Assembly: GCA_021812805.1 (NCBI GenBank)
Contig: JAKAMQ010000010.1
Span: 1 to 34,471, forward strand
Length of the DNA: 34,471 bases
Direction of reading: 5' to 3'
DNA from: Acidobacteriota bacterium
GTDB lineage: Bacteria > Acidobacteriota > Holophagae > Holophagales > Holophagaceae
The notes under the pieces were generated by a model, which was not told where the DNA came from, ran no database searches, and worked only from the letters and a program-made list of their open reading frames with translations. A program made the position numbers and the translations under genes. Positions 14,881-23,233 of this stretch are shown in pieces; position 1 is the stretch's first letter; the number at the start of each line of letters is the position of its first letter.

Positions 14881-15732
14881 TCAGCCCAGCCGCTCCACGG
14901 CCTCGTCCACGCCCTTGGCGCCCAGGGCACCGAGGTTCAGATCCAGCAGGTGGCTCAGCTTCACGTTGCCCATGGCGCCGAGCATGGAGGCCTTCAGGCG
15001 GGGGATGCTCTGTTCCATGGAGCCGATGAGTTCCTTCACCTGCTTGCGGCGGCTCTCCAGGCTGGAGCAGCCGCAGAGGGGGCAGCCGCAGGGCACGATG
15101 GGGAAGCCGCGCAGCCAGGCGTAGCGCTGGAGATCCTTCTCCTCGCAGGTGCCCAGGGGGCGGATGACGGTGTTGGCGCCATCGTCGCTCGTGAGGCGCA
15201 GGGGCATGGTGCTGAGGCGGCCCTCGAAGAAGAGGTTGATGAGCAGCGTCTCCAGCAGGTCATCCAGATGATGGCCCAGGGCGATCTTGGTGAAGCCGCG
15301 CTGCTTGGCGAAGGAGTAGAGCACGCCGCGCCGGAGCCGCGAGCAGATGATGCAGGGCAGCTCCTCGGGCTTGGTGCGCACCATGGTGTCAATGGGGGCC
15401 GGGATGATGTGATGCGGCACGCCGAGCCGCTCGCAGGTTTCGGCGATGGGGTCGGGGTTGAACTGGGGGAAGCCCGGATCCACGGTCACGGCCTCCACCG
15501 CGAAGGTGACCGGGGCGCGCTTCCGCAGCCGCTCCAGCACATCGAGCAGGGCCCAGGAGTCCTTGCCGCCGCTCACGGCCACCAGGATGCGGTCCCCGTC
15601 CTCGATCAGCCGGTAGGCGGCATTGGTCTCGCCCACACGCCGGGCGATCTTCCGTTCCAGCCGGGGCAGGGTCTTGAGGTCCGCCTCGGCCGGGGGCAGG
15701 GCCAGACTGGGAAGCGCGCAGGGATGGCTCAA
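14881..15732 (-). CDS. ttcA: TtcA-like tRNA 2-thiocytidine synthetase (PP-loop ATPase)
   Basis: SGGKDSWALLDVL, CIICSRLRRGVLY, GHHLDDLLETLLINLFF, CGCPLCGC. Start uncertain: a TTG at 15732 overlaps the upstream Rrf2 stop; the ORF-track start at 15807 overlaps Rrf2 by 79 bp. Confidence 0.85.
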   Translation of the reverse strand: MSHPCALPSLALPPAEADLKTLPRLERKIARRVGETNAAYRLIEDGDRILVAVSGGKDSWALLDVLERLRKRAPVTFAVEAVTVDPGFPQFNPDPIAETCERLGVPHHIIPAPIDTMVRTKPEELPCIICSRLRRGVLYSFAKQRGFTKIALGHHLDDLLETLLINLFFEGRLSTMPLRLTSDDGANTVIRPLGTCEEKDLQRYAWLRGFPIVPCGCPLCGCSSLESRRKQVKELIGSMEQSIPRLKASMLGAMGNVKLSHLLDLNLGALGAKGVDEAVERLG

Positions 15733-16235
15733 AGGACGCCGCAGGGCCTGCGTTCGCCCCGCGAAATCTGCCCTTCCACGTCCTTCACATACTCGGGGCA
15801 GGTGCAATCCGGGCAGGTGTTGCTGGCGGTTTCCGTGCAGAGATCGGCGAAGGTGACCTTCTCCATGAAGGCCGAGATGTGGTTGGACAGCTGGTTCCAG
15901 AGCAGCCGGCTCATCTTCTCATCGGCCATCAGCACACGGTTGGCGGCCTTGGGATCCTCCTTGGCCGCGGCGTAGAAACTGCTGTCCGTGAGGCGCAGCA
16001 CCTCGCCCACGCTGACCTGGTTGCAGGGCCGCGTGAGGACGTAGCCCCCGCGCGGACCGCGAACGCTGGCCACGATGCCCGCCTTGCGCAGCTTGTTGAA
16101 GATCTGCTCCAGGAAGGGCAGGGAGAGCTTCTGGCGCTCGGCGATGACATGCAGAGGCACCGGCTGGCCATGGCTGTGGTGGGCCAGGTCGAACAGGGCC
16201 TGCATGCTGTACCTGCCTCGGGCGGAGATCTTCAC
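15729..16235 (-). CDS. Rrf2/IscR-family transcriptional regulator
   Basis: MKISARGRYSMQALFDLA, LSLPFLEQIFNKLRKAGIVASVRGPRGGYVL; Cys-rich CPDCTCPEY near the C-terminus. Confidence 0.88.
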   Translation of the reverse strand: MKISARGRYSMQALFDLAHHSHGQPVPLHVIAERQKLSLPFLEQIFNKLRKAGIVASVRGPRGGYVLTRPCNQVSVGEVLRLTDSSFYAAAKEDPKAANRVLMADEKMSRLLWNQLSNHISAFMEKVTFADLCTETASNTCPDCTCPEYVKDVEGQISRGERRPCGVL

Positions 16236-16317
16236 AGGACACTCCTGGCCTACAGGCTAGGATTCTTGAGCGTTTGAGTCAAGTTTGCCTCAGGAGTAGC
16301 ATGGGCTCCTGGAGCCG

Positions 16318-16890
16318 ATGATGAAACGCGCCCTCCTCCTGACGACCACGCTGCTCCATGCCCAGCCAGCTGCGCCCCCCCCGATGATTCCGGCCGCGAC
16401 GCCCGGCGCGCTGCCCTGTGATGCGCTGGATCACCAGCCGCTGCTGATCGGGCCCACCACACGCGAGGCCATCCTGGCGCACCGGGCGGTCTTCCGGGAG
16501 GCCACCGCCAAGACCCACCTGCCCGAAGCCCTGGTCGCCCGCTGGCAGGCCGTGAAACAGCCCCTGACCCTGGTGGCCGTCTTCGGTTCCTGGTGCAGCG
16601 ACAGCCAGCACCAGCTGCCGGAACTGCTCGCGTTGCAGGCGCATCCCAATCCGTTCATCGAGGTGCATTACCTGGGGGTCTACCGGGACAAGAAGGTGGA
16701 TCCTGCCGCCTGGCCCAAGGGGTGCGCCTCCCAGAACGTGGAGCGGGTGCCGACGTTCTATGTCTATGCCACGCAGCCCGGGGGCGGCCAGAAGCTGGTG
16801 GGCTCCATCGTGGAGAGGCCCCCCAAGCCCGGCCAGCGGATGTCCGAGGCCCTGGTGGATCTGGTGGAGCGGGGGGCCGTGGCTTTCTGA
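16318..16890 (+). CDS. Secreted thioredoxin-fold protein
   Basis: Signal peptide; LTLVAVFGSWCSDSQHQLPEL; VERVPTFYVY. Confidence 0.7.
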   Translation: MMKRALLLTTTLLHAQPAAPPPMIPAATPGALPCDALDHQPLLIGPTTREAILAHRAVFREATAKTHLPEALVARWQAVKQPLTLVAVFGSWCSDSQHQLPELLALQAHPNPFIEVHYLGVYRDKKVDPAAWPKGCASQNVERVPTFYVYATQPGGGQKLVGSIVERPPKPGQRMSEALVDLVERGAVAF

Positions 16891-16926
16891 ACTCAGCGTC
16901 GGTCCAGATCTGCCGATGGAATAGCC

Positions 16927-18495
16927 ATGATGCGATGCCGCCTGCTGCTGTTCCTGCTGAGCGCCACCTTGGCCCTGGGGGCGGCGACGCCCATCCGGGT
17001 GGGCCTGAGCGGGTGGAGCACCCTGAACCCGCTGCTCCTCTCGCGGGATACCGATGTCGAGATGGTGGACCTGGTGTTCGACCGTCTGGTGACCATTGAC
17101 GAGCAGGGGCACTTTATACCTGAATTGCTGCAATCGTGGGACATACAGAACGGAGGATGCGACATCATCCTGCATCTGCGGCCGGGCATGCGCTGGCAGG
17201 ATGGCAGCCCCATCGAGGCTGAGGATGTGGTGTTTACCTGGAAAATGCTGCGTCTGCCCCAGGTCCGGGCCATCAACGACACGGTGCCGGGCATCCGGAC
17301 CATGGACAGCCTCACGGCCGAAGGGCCGCTGACGGTGCATATCCACCTGGCCCGTCCCCGCGGCACGCTGATGTCCGATCTCTACAACTTCATTCCGGTG
17401 CCGCGCAAGTTCTATGTGATGGGTCCGCATCCAGCCACCCAGCCCATCGATCTGACCCCCGTGGGCTCCGGCCCCTACCGGGTGGTGGGCCAGGGCAACC
17501 GGCAGGAAGTGCGGCTCGAACGCTGGGACGGGTACCGAGGCGTCCACCCCGGGCAATGGCCCGGGTTCGATTTGATCAATGTGGATCCCATCAAGGATGT
17601 GCGGCCCCCGCTGCTGGATGGACGCCTTCATTTCTGTCCGGTGGGCCCGCTGACCCACTACCTGGTTCGGCAGGGGGCCATCCTGAAGGGGCGTGTCAAG
17701 GCCTATGCGGCGCCCCAGGCGGCCTTCAATGCCTTTTTCCTGAACTGCGACCCCAAGCTCAGCCTGCTGGGGGATGTGCGCCTGCGCCAGGCCCTGGCCG
17801 AGATGGTGCCCTGGGAGGAACTGTCCCGCGGGCGCGAACTCTTCGGCACCCGCCTGGCCACCTCGTTCTGGTCGCCGGAGAGCTGGGCCTACGATCCCAC
17901 GCCGCGGCCCTTGCCCAAGCTCTCGCGGGCGGTGGCCCTGCTCGATGAAGCCGGCTGGCACCTCGGGCCCGATGGCCTGCGGCACGATGCCCAGGGGCGC
18001 ACCTTGAGCCTGGTGGCCTACGAAGAGAGCGACGCGGGCAAGCGGAGTGTCACCCATCTCCTGGTGGCCCGCGCCGCTACGATCGGCGTCCGCATCGAGA
18101 TCCGCCCCGTGTCCTTTGATGATCTCGGCGTCAAGTCGGCCAACCACCAAGGGGACATCTGGTCCTACGGATGGACCACCACCCTTGATCCCAACGACGA
18201 CAGCCCGCTCTTCACGCGCGAGGGGCTGCTCAGCAAGGCGAATGTCAGTTCCTACGTGAATCCCGAGGTGGACCGCCTCTTCGACGAGGGGCTGCATACC
18301 CTCGACCCCGAAGCCCGGAAGCGCATCTATCAACGCATCGCCGGGTTGATCTGGCGGGACCGTCCCGTGATCCCGCTCACCTACAACCTGAACCGCTACA
18401 TCGCCACAGTGAAGCTGCAAGGTGTCGGCTTCAACCCGCTCGGGCAGCCCTTTGCCTATTGGCCCGGCATGCGGGGATGGACGCTGGCCGAGTGA
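16927..18495 (+). CDS. Extracellular solute-binding protein family 5 (oligopeptide/nickel ABC-type SBP)
   Basis: TPIRVGLSGWSTLNPLLLSRDTDVEMVDLVFDRL, LRPGMRWQDGSPIEAEDVVFTWKM, DPEARKRIYQRIAGLIWRDRPVIPL. Confidence 0.85.
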   Translation: MMRCRLLLFLLSATLALGAATPIRVGLSGWSTLNPLLLSRDTDVEMVDLVFDRLVTIDEQGHFIPELLQSWDIQNGGCDIILHLRPGMRWQDGSPIEAEDVVFTWKMLRLPQVRAINDTVPGIRTMDSLTAEGPLTVHIHLARPRGTLMSDLYNFIPVPRKFYVMGPHPATQPIDLTPVGSGPYRVVGQGNRQEVRLERWDGYRGVHPGQWPGFDLINVDPIKDVRPPLLDGRLHFCPVGPLTHYLVRQGAILKGRVKAYAAPQAAFNAFFLNCDPKLSLLGDVRLRQALAEMVPWEELSRGRELFGTRLATSFWSPESWAYDPTPRPLPKLSRAVALLDEAGWHLGPDGLRHDAQGRTLSLVAYEESDAGKRSVTHLLVARAATIGVRIEIRPVSFDDLGVKSANHQGDIWSYGWTTTLDPNDDSPLFTREGLLSKANVSSYVNPEVDRLFDEGLHTLDPEARKRIYQRIAGLIWRDRPVIPLTYNLNRYIATVKLQGVGFNPLGQPFAYWPGMRGWTLAE

Positions 18496-18537
18496 TCAGA
18501 CGGGGTGTTCCTGCTTGGCCGGGACGCCATCCCTGTG

Positions 18538-19542
18538 TCAGAGCCGGTCGAAACGGATGACTTCGACCTTGCCCGGCTTGGTCCGGGGAGCTTCCTCTTC
18601 GGGTTCGCGCGGACGGATTTCCCGGGGAGGACGGGCTTCCTGGCGGCGGGGTTCCGGGTGCGCCTCGGGACGCGGCGCGGGGCGGTGTTCCGCATGGGGT
18701 GGTTCGGGCCGGGCCGGGGCGATGGCCGTGCGCTCACGACCGGCCCACACCGCGGCCACCTGCCGCATCCGGTCCAGCAGGCGAGGGGGCTCCGAGACCT
18801 GGATGCCATCGCCGAACTGGAAGATCCACCGTGCGATGGCGCGCAGGTCCGTGGCGGAGAAGGTCACCAGCGCCTGGCCATCGCCGATCTCTTCCAGGCG
18901 GAAGTTGGGGAAGGCCGGTGGTGCCTGCTTCACCGCGAACACCCACTGCTTCATGAGAGTGGCCTTGACGACGATGGGCTCACCTCCCAGCCAGCCGCCG
19001 ATCTGGTTGGCCGGTGTGCCATCGGCGTAGGGGCCCTGCGCGGCGCGGCCCACGCCTTCCACCCGGTTGATCTCCGCCAGCAGGTCCAGCCGGTGGAAAC
19101 GCTCCGCATTGTAGCGGCGGTCCCAGCCCCAGACGTACCAGGCCTGGCTCAGGGCGTCGAAGGTGAGTTGGCGCGGCTCGAAGGTGCGGGGCGCGTTCGC
19201 ATCCGCATCGGCGAAGATGAATTCCAGCGCGTGTCCCTCCTGGATGGCGGCAAGCACCGTTTCGGCGAGGACCGGAAGCATCGGGGCAGCGGCGGCAGCC
19301 TTCTTTTTGGGTTCCACTTTGGGAGCGGGCTCCTGTGGGGCTGGGGATTCGGCGGCCACCGGAGTGGGTTCGGCGGCCGGAACTTTGGCCTTCCGGGCCG
19401 GCTTCTTCGCGAGGGTGGGCGCAGGGACTTCCTTGGGGGCGGCCTTCACGGCCGGCTTCTTGGCCGGAGCCTTGGCAGGCTTGGGGGCTTCGTGGGCCTC
19501 GGCGGCAGCAGCCTTCTTGCGGGGGGTCTTTGTCACGGCCAT
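18538..19542 (-). CDS. WYL-domain protein with N-terminal Lys/Ala/Pro-rich (histone H1-like) tail and Pro/Arg/Glu-rich C-tail
   Basis: MAVTKTPRKKAAAAEAHEAPKPAKAPAKKPAVKAAPKE...; WYL-like EPRQLTFDALSQAWYVWGWDRRYNAERFHRLDLLAEI. Confidence 0.65.
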   Translation of the reverse strand: MAVTKTPRKKAAAAEAHEAPKPAKAPAKKPAVKAAPKEVPAPTLAKKPARKAKVPAAEPTPVAAESPAPQEPAPKVEPKKKAAAAAPMLPVLAETVLAAIQEGHALEFIFADADANAPRTFEPRQLTFDALSQAWYVWGWDRRYNAERFHRLDLLAEINRVEGVGRAAQGPYADGTPANQIGGWLGGEPIVVKATLMKQWVFAVKQAPPAFPNFRLEEIGDGQALVTFSATDLRAIARWIFQFGDGIQVSEPPRLLDRMRQVAAVWAGRERTAIAPARPEPPHAEHRPAPRPEAHPEPRRQEARPPREIRPREPEEEAPRTKPGKVEVIRFDRL

Positions 19543-19641
19543 GGATGGATGCTCCTGGGCCCATGATCGCCCATCCCTGCCTGGGCGGTCCACGCCCATT
19601 TCGGAGGGGCGCCAGGTCTCGGCGGCGGCCATGCTGGAGGG

Positions 19642-20523
19642 ATGGCTCGATCCAACCTCCGCTTCGCCGTCGTCATGACCCTCCACACCTGCCTTTCCGC
19701 CGGCACCTACCTGGTGGGCAAGATCGCTGCGGATGCCTTCCCCACCTTGGTTCTGGGCCTCTTCCGATTCCTCATCGCGGGTGCTGGATTCCTCTTCCTG
19801 GCCCGGCTGCGGGGTCTGGTCCTCTGGCCTCTGGCCCGGGCAGAATGGCGCGCCTACCTGGGGCTGGGCTTTCTCGGCGTGGCCCTCAACCAGATCGCAT
19901 TCCTCGGCGGACTGGCCTTCACGCTGCCGTCTCATGCCGCGCTCCTGTACGCCCTGACGCCCACGTTCGTGCTCCTGATGGCCTGGGTCCGCGGGCAGGA
20001 GCGCCCGAATGCCCAGAAGCTGCTGGGCCTTGTCCTCGCCTTCGCGGGGGTGGTGGCGCTGCTGGCAGGAAGGCAAGGCCGCGCCAGCCTGCCGCCCCGC
20101 TGGATCCTTGGCGATCTGATGATCCTCGTGGCTGTGATCGCCTGGGCCGGTTACACCGTGGCCAGCCGTCCCCTGGTGTTGAGGCATGGCGCCCAGTCCG
20201 CCACCACCCTGTCCATCCTGTTCGGTCTGGCGGTCTTCGCGCCCCTGGGTGTGGCCGGGCTTCCCCAGGTGCATCTGGCCCATGTCCCGCCCATGGCCTG
20301 GGTCGGCCTGGTCTACCTCGGCCTCATCACCAGCGTCGCGTCCTACCTGCTCTGGTTCCACGCCCTCTCCCTGAAAGAACCCAGCCGCGTGGCCATCGCG
20401 AGCAACGCCCAGCCAGTGGTGACGGCGCTGCTCGGATGGCTCTTCCTGGCCCAGCCCATCACGCTGCCCTTCGTGGCGGGGACCGTCCTGGTCGCCTCCG
20501 GCGTGGTGCTGGCCCAGCGCTGA
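19642..20523 (+). CDS. EamA/DMT-family transporter
   Basis: Ten-TM hydrophobic pattern with two EamA-like repeats (VGLVYLGLITSVASYLLWFHAL...). Confidence 0.85.
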   Translation: MARSNLRFAVVMTLHTCLSAGTYLVGKIAADAFPTLVLGLFRFLIAGAGFLFLARLRGLVLWPLARAEWRAYLGLGFLGVALNQIAFLGGLAFTLPSHAALLYALTPTFVLLMAWVRGQERPNAQKLLGLVLAFAGVVALLAGRQGRASLPPRWILGDLMILVAVIAWAGYTVASRPLVLRHGAQSATTLSILFGLAVFAPLGVAGLPQVHLAHVPPMAWVGLVYLGLITSVASYLLWFHALSLKEPSRVAIASNAQPVVTALLGWLFLAQPITLPFVAGTVLVASGVVLAQR

Positions 20524-20533
20524 CACCAGAGAG

Positions 20534-20573
20534 GGGACATCGCGAACCGCAGGCGAGCAGGCGGTCCCCCCTC
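20534..20573. terminator. Hairpin between convergent EamA and xerD genes (possible bidirectional terminator)
   Basis: GAGGGG...CCGC...GCGG...CCCCCTC nested complementarity. Confidence 0.45.
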
Positions 20574-20575
20574 GT

Positions 20576-21529
20576 TCATATTCCGCCGCCGCGCGGGTGC
20601 ATTCGGTCGTAGAGGGCGCGCAGGCGGGCCTGGTGGACATGGGTGTAGATCTGCGTGGTGCTGATGTCCGCATGGCCCAGCATGGCCTGGACGGCCCGCA
20701 GATCGGCTCCGTGGTCCAGCAGATGGGTGGCGAAGGCATGCCTGAGGACGTGCGGGCTCACCATGCTGGGCCGCAGGTCTGCCTTCCGCGCATAGCCTTT
20801 GAGGAGCCGCCAGAGATGCTGCCGGCTGAGGGGTTCGCCGCGCTGCCCCACGAACAGTTCGCCCCCCTTCGGCTTGAACCCAGATCGCACGGCCAGCCAC
20901 GCGCGGATCCAGTGTTCGGCGCTGGCGCCGAAGGGGATCAGGCGCTCCTTGCGGCCCTTGCCCATGACCTTCAGGAATCCCTCGTCCAGGAAGACGCCAA
21001 GCGCCGGAAGTCCCGCCAGTTCCGAGACGCGAAGGCCGGAGGCATAGAGCAGCTCCAGCCAGGCCCGGTCGCGGATGCCGAGGGGGGTGTTCGTGTCTGG
21101 CGCTCCCAGGAGGGCCTCCACTTGGGGTTCGCTCAGGGTCCGCGGGAGCATCCGCGGCGGACGGGGAGCCTTCACCACGGCTTCGGGGCCCGCGCCGTGG
21201 CCGCCCTCCATGCGCAGGAAGGTCAGGAACGACCGCACGCTGGAACTCATCCGTGCCAGGCTCCGCGGCGCCTTCCCCAGGGCCTGCTGGGCGACCAGGA
21301 ACCGCGAGAGGTGGTCGCGCGTCAGTTCGCCGGGAGCCAGATGCTCGGTGCTGCCCCAGGCTGCCAGATGGGCAAGATCGGACAGGTAGCCCTCTGTGGT
21401 GTGGGGTGAGAGCCCCCGCTCCACTGCCAGGAACGTCCGGAATTTCCGCAGACTGGCGGCCCAGCCCAGGGGCCATCCATGCTCAGGTTCTTCGGTCTGC
21501 TTGCGGCGGGGCATGTGCCATTCCCGCAT
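20576..21529 (-). CDS. xerD: Tyrosine recombinase XerD-like
   Basis: LLYASGLRVSELAGL, KGRKERLIPFG, SPHVLRHAFATHLLDHGADLRAVQAMLGHADISTTQIYTHV. Confidence 0.88.
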   Translation of the reverse strand: MREWHMPRRKQTEEPEHGWPLGWAASLRKFRTFLAVERGLSPHTTEGYLSDLAHLAAWGSTEHLAPGELTRDHLSRFLVAQQALGKAPRSLARMSSSVRSFLTFLRMEGGHGAGPEAVVKAPRPPRMLPRTLSEPQVEALLGAPDTNTPLGIRDRAWLELLYASGLRVSELAGLPALGVFLDEGFLKVMGKGRKERLIPFGASAEHWIRAWLAVRSGFKPKGGELFVGQRGEPLSRQHLWRLLKGYARKADLRPSMVSPHVLRHAFATHLLDHGADLRAVQAMLGHADISTTQIYTHVHQARLRALYDRMHPRGGGI

Positions 21530-21623
21530 ACCGGCGGGGGAGACGCAACGGATGGTTGACTCGGGGTTTTGCTTTCGGAGGGGGTTGTGTTAGGGTTTTC
21601 GGGTTCGTCTGGAGGAGCCCACG

Positions 21624-21863
21624 ATGGCTGATGTACGTAAGAAGGTCATTGCAATCATTGCCGAGCAGCTGGCCAAGCCCGAGGATTCGATCACCGAAGC
21701 CAGCCATTTCGTGGATGACCTCGGCGCCGACAGCCTCGACACCGTTGAGATCATCATGGCCATCGAGGAGGCCTTCAGCCTCGAGATCCCCGAGAGCGAG
21801 CAGGAGAAGATCCGCACCGTGGGCGATGCGGTTGCCTACATCGAGAAGCACGCCAAGGCCTGA
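21624..21863 (+). CDS. acpP: Acyl carrier protein
   Basis: [48 protein letters not shown]. Confidence 0.96.
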   Translation: MADVRKKVIAIIAEQLAKPEDSITEASHFVDDLGADSLDTVEIIMAIEEAFSLEIPESEQEKIRTVGDAVAYIEKHAKA

Positions 21864-21879
21864 TCCCACGCCCGCATTC

Positions 21880-21918
21880 CGTGCCGCAGCGCCCCCTGGC
21901 CTGCGGCACGTTCGTTTT
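21880..21918 (+). terminator. Intrinsic terminator after acpP
   Basis: CGTGCCGCAG-11 nt-CTGCGGCACG followed by TTCGTTTTT. Confidence 0.8.
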
Positions 21919-21979
21919 TCAACCGGACCCCGCAGGCGATTAGACTCCAGGAACCCGCAGTCCGTTCGAGAGGTGAAGC

Positions 21980-23233
21980 ATGAGCACTCCCATCCATCGC
22001 CGCCGCGTGGTCATCACGGGCATGGGCACGGTCAACCCCTGCGGTCTCGGAGTCGCGGAAACCTGGGACAGCCTGCTGGCGGGCCGAAGTGGCATCGGGC
22101 TCATTGACCGGTTCGACACCTCCGAGTTCGCCTGCAAGATCGCTGGGCAGGTCAAGGGCTTCAACCCAGATGGGTGCATTGACAAGAAAGAGCAGAAGAA
22201 GATGGATATCTTCATCCACTACGCCCTGGGCGCGGCCCAGGAGGCGTGGATGGATGCGGGCTTCGACCAGGCCACGCTCAGCAAGGCGGAGCGTGAGGTG
22301 TTCGGCGTCTACATCGGCAGCGGCATCGGCGGCCTCAGCACCATCTGGGAAGAGGCCAACGGCTACCGCGGCCCCCGGCGCACCAGCCCCTTCTTCATCC
22401 CCAGCCTCATCGTGAACATGGCCAGCGGCCAGGCCAGCATCAAATACGGCCTCCAGGGGCCCAACAGCGCCGTGGCGACTGCCTGCGCCACGGGGGCCCA
22501 TGCCATCGGCGATGCCGCGCGCCTCATCGCCTTCGGGTACGCCGACCGGATGATGGCGGGCGGCAGCGATTCCGTCATCAACCAGCTGGGCGTGGGTGGC
22601 TTCTCGTCCATGCGCGCCCTGAGCACCCGGAACGACGAGCCCCAGCGCGCGTCGCGTCCCTTCGATGTGGACCGCGACGGCTTCGTCATGGGCGAGGGAT
22701 CCGGCATCGTCATCCTCGAGGAGTACGAACTCGCGAAGGCGCGGGGCGCCAAGATCTACGCCGAAGTGGCCGGCTACGGCATGAGCGGCGACGCGAACCA
22801 CATCACCGCGCCCGCCCCTGAGGGCGAGGGCGGCCAGCGCGTCATGCGGGCGGCCATGAAGGATGCCGGCATCGCGCCTGAGCAGGTGGGCTACATCAAC
22901 ATGCATGGAACCAGTACGCCCGTGGGCGACCGCCTGGAGTGCATGGCGATCCACCGGGTCTTCGGGGATCACGCCAAGCGGCTGAAGGTCAGCAGCACCA
23001 AGTCCATGCACGGCCATCTGCTGGGCGCGGCGGGCGGGCTGGAAACCATCGTCACCGCGCTGGCGGTGAAGACCGGGAAGATTCCCCCCACGATCAATGT
23101 GGACCACCAGGATGCCGAATGCGACCTGGATGTCACCCCGAACGCCGCGGGGGCCTTCGAGGCTGAGTACGCCATGAACAATGGCTTCGGCTTCGGCGGC
23201 ACCAACGCCTGCCTGCTGCTTCGCCGCGTCTGA
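21980..23233 (+). CDS. fabF: Beta-ketoacyl-ACP synthase II
   Basis: [66 protein letters not shown]. Confidence 0.95.
   Translation: MSTPIHRRRVVITGMGTVNPCGLGVAETWDSLLAGRSGIGLIDRFDTSEFACKIAGQVKGFNPDGCIDKKEQKKMDIFIHYALGAAQEAWMDAGFDQATLSKAEREVFGVYIGSGIGGLSTIWEEANGYRGPRRTSPFFIPSLIVNMASGQASIKYGLQGPNSAVATACATGAHAIGDAARLIAFGYADRMMAGGSDSVINQLGVGGFSSMRALSTRNDEPQRASRPFDVDRDGFVMGEGSGIVILEEYELAKARGAKIYAEVAGYGMSGDANHITAPAPEGEGGQRVMRAAMKDAGIAPEQVGYINMHGTSTPVGDRLECMAIHRVFGDHAKRLKVSSTKSMHGHLLGAAGGLETIVTALAVKTGKIPPTINVDHQDAECDLDVTPNAAGAFEAEYAMNNGFGFGGTNACLLLRRV

Noticed and set aside
16279-18420. 713-aa minus-strand ORF opposite the thioredoxin-fold and SBP genes
   Set aside because: Composition-driven antisense ORF; both plus-strand genes are supported by motifs.
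20576-21529. Possible integron integrase (IntI) that could mobilise the cassettes
   Set aside because: The sequence reads as a standard XerD-like recombinase; I could not see the IntI-specific insertion, and it lies about 15 kb away next to acpP/fabF.
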